A stretch of 15,450 nucleotides of DNA. It comes from Prevotellaceae bacterium (GTDB lineage Bacteria; Bacteroidota; Bacteroidia; Bacteroidales; UBA932). A program made the translations under genes and the position numbers. Positions 15,174-15,450 of this stretch are shown here, in pieces. Positions within the stretch are counted from its first letter, which is position 1, and the number at the start of each line of letters is the position of its first letter. Under the pieces are notes generated by a model. The model saw nothing but the letters and a program-made list of their open reading frames with translations. It did no database searches and was not told the origin of the DNA. The DNA lies in the NCBI GenBank assembly GCA_031259225.1, contig JAIRLT010000067.1, positions 1-15,450 of the forward strand, written 5' to 3'.

Positions 15174-15280
15174 GCGTGCCGGAGGCACGCTATGTGAACA
15201 GTCACATGCCGTGCCTGAGGGCACGGTGGGATGGACGCCGGTGGCCGTTTTCGACCAACATGGCGTGCCTGACGGTACGC
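15174..15280. repeat. Three related GTGCC...GGCAC hairpins
   Basis: Stems of 7 bp occur at 15174-15190 (loop GGA), 15209-15226 (loop TGAG) and 15263-15280 (loop TGAC, one mismatch). All share a GTGCC arm, suggesting copies of one small palindromic element. The remaining sequence to 15450 is GC-rich then A-rich (about 15397-15425), and I see no gene in it. Confidence 0.7.
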
Positions 15281-15450
15281 TCCCCCGCAAACACCGCCAC
15301 CCGCATTCGCGGCGGCAGTGTTCATTAGGTAAGGTGGCGCGTTGCTACCCTGCGGGCGCGCAGCCATGCTACCGCTGTTCCTTCGCTTCGCGCGCAAAGA
15401 AAAAAAGGATAAAAGGAAAAAAAGTATCACCTGCAAACCCCAGCTACAGC

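Noticed and set aside
14804..15436. A 210-codon minus-strand frame and overlapping frames on both strands at the right end
   Set aside because: It runs through hairpins and the 23-bp repeat, has biased Arg/Ser/Pro-rich composition, and is open on both strands. It is a by-product of GC-rich repeats.

Overview
The window looks like a chromosomal segment of a Bacteroidota bacterium, probably order Bacteroidales. The evidence is promoter boxes of the TAnnTTTG type ahead of three genes, an almost complete lack of Shine-Dalgarno sequences, a PASTA protein - RluD gene pair, and an OmpA-family protein with PD40 and carboxypeptidase-regulatory domains. No rRNA, tRNA, CRISPR array, transposase or phage gene was seen.

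Layout. Positions 1-285 are AT-rich with no gene. From 5531 down to 286 three genes run on the minus strand: a PD40/OmpA outer-membrane-type protein, a secreted protein of about 720 codons broken by an in-frame TAG, and prmC. A short divergent promoter region (5532-5661) separates these from the only plus-strand gene, pepD (5662-7107). pepD converges on a long minus-strand run that starts at 14504: a nucleoside-permease-like transporter, a PASTA protein, an RluD-type pseudouridine synthase, an alpha/beta hydrolase, a membrane-anchored MurF-like ligase and a D-Ala-D-Ala ligase. The last three are tightly packed (8-nt overlap, then a 12-nt gap) and look like a cell-wall-precursor module.

The convergent spacer (7108-7754) holds a minisatellite of fifteen 21-bp units. 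In one of the six frames only (minus strand, the same frame as ddl and just beyond its stop), every difference among twelve of the units is silent, so those twelve all encode the heptapeptide RTTLGDI. This hints that the array is, or recently was, a translated repeat protein. It is the most unusual feature here.

The right end (14531-15450) is a gene-free mosaic of short repeats: AT-rich oligomers, a 23-bp tandem repeat with a hairpin in most units, and several REP-like hairpins. Smaller relatives of the AT-rich plus GC-rich composite repeat occur in other spacers. Together with the interrupted 720-codon gene, this suggests a genome rich in repeats and tolerating some gene decay.
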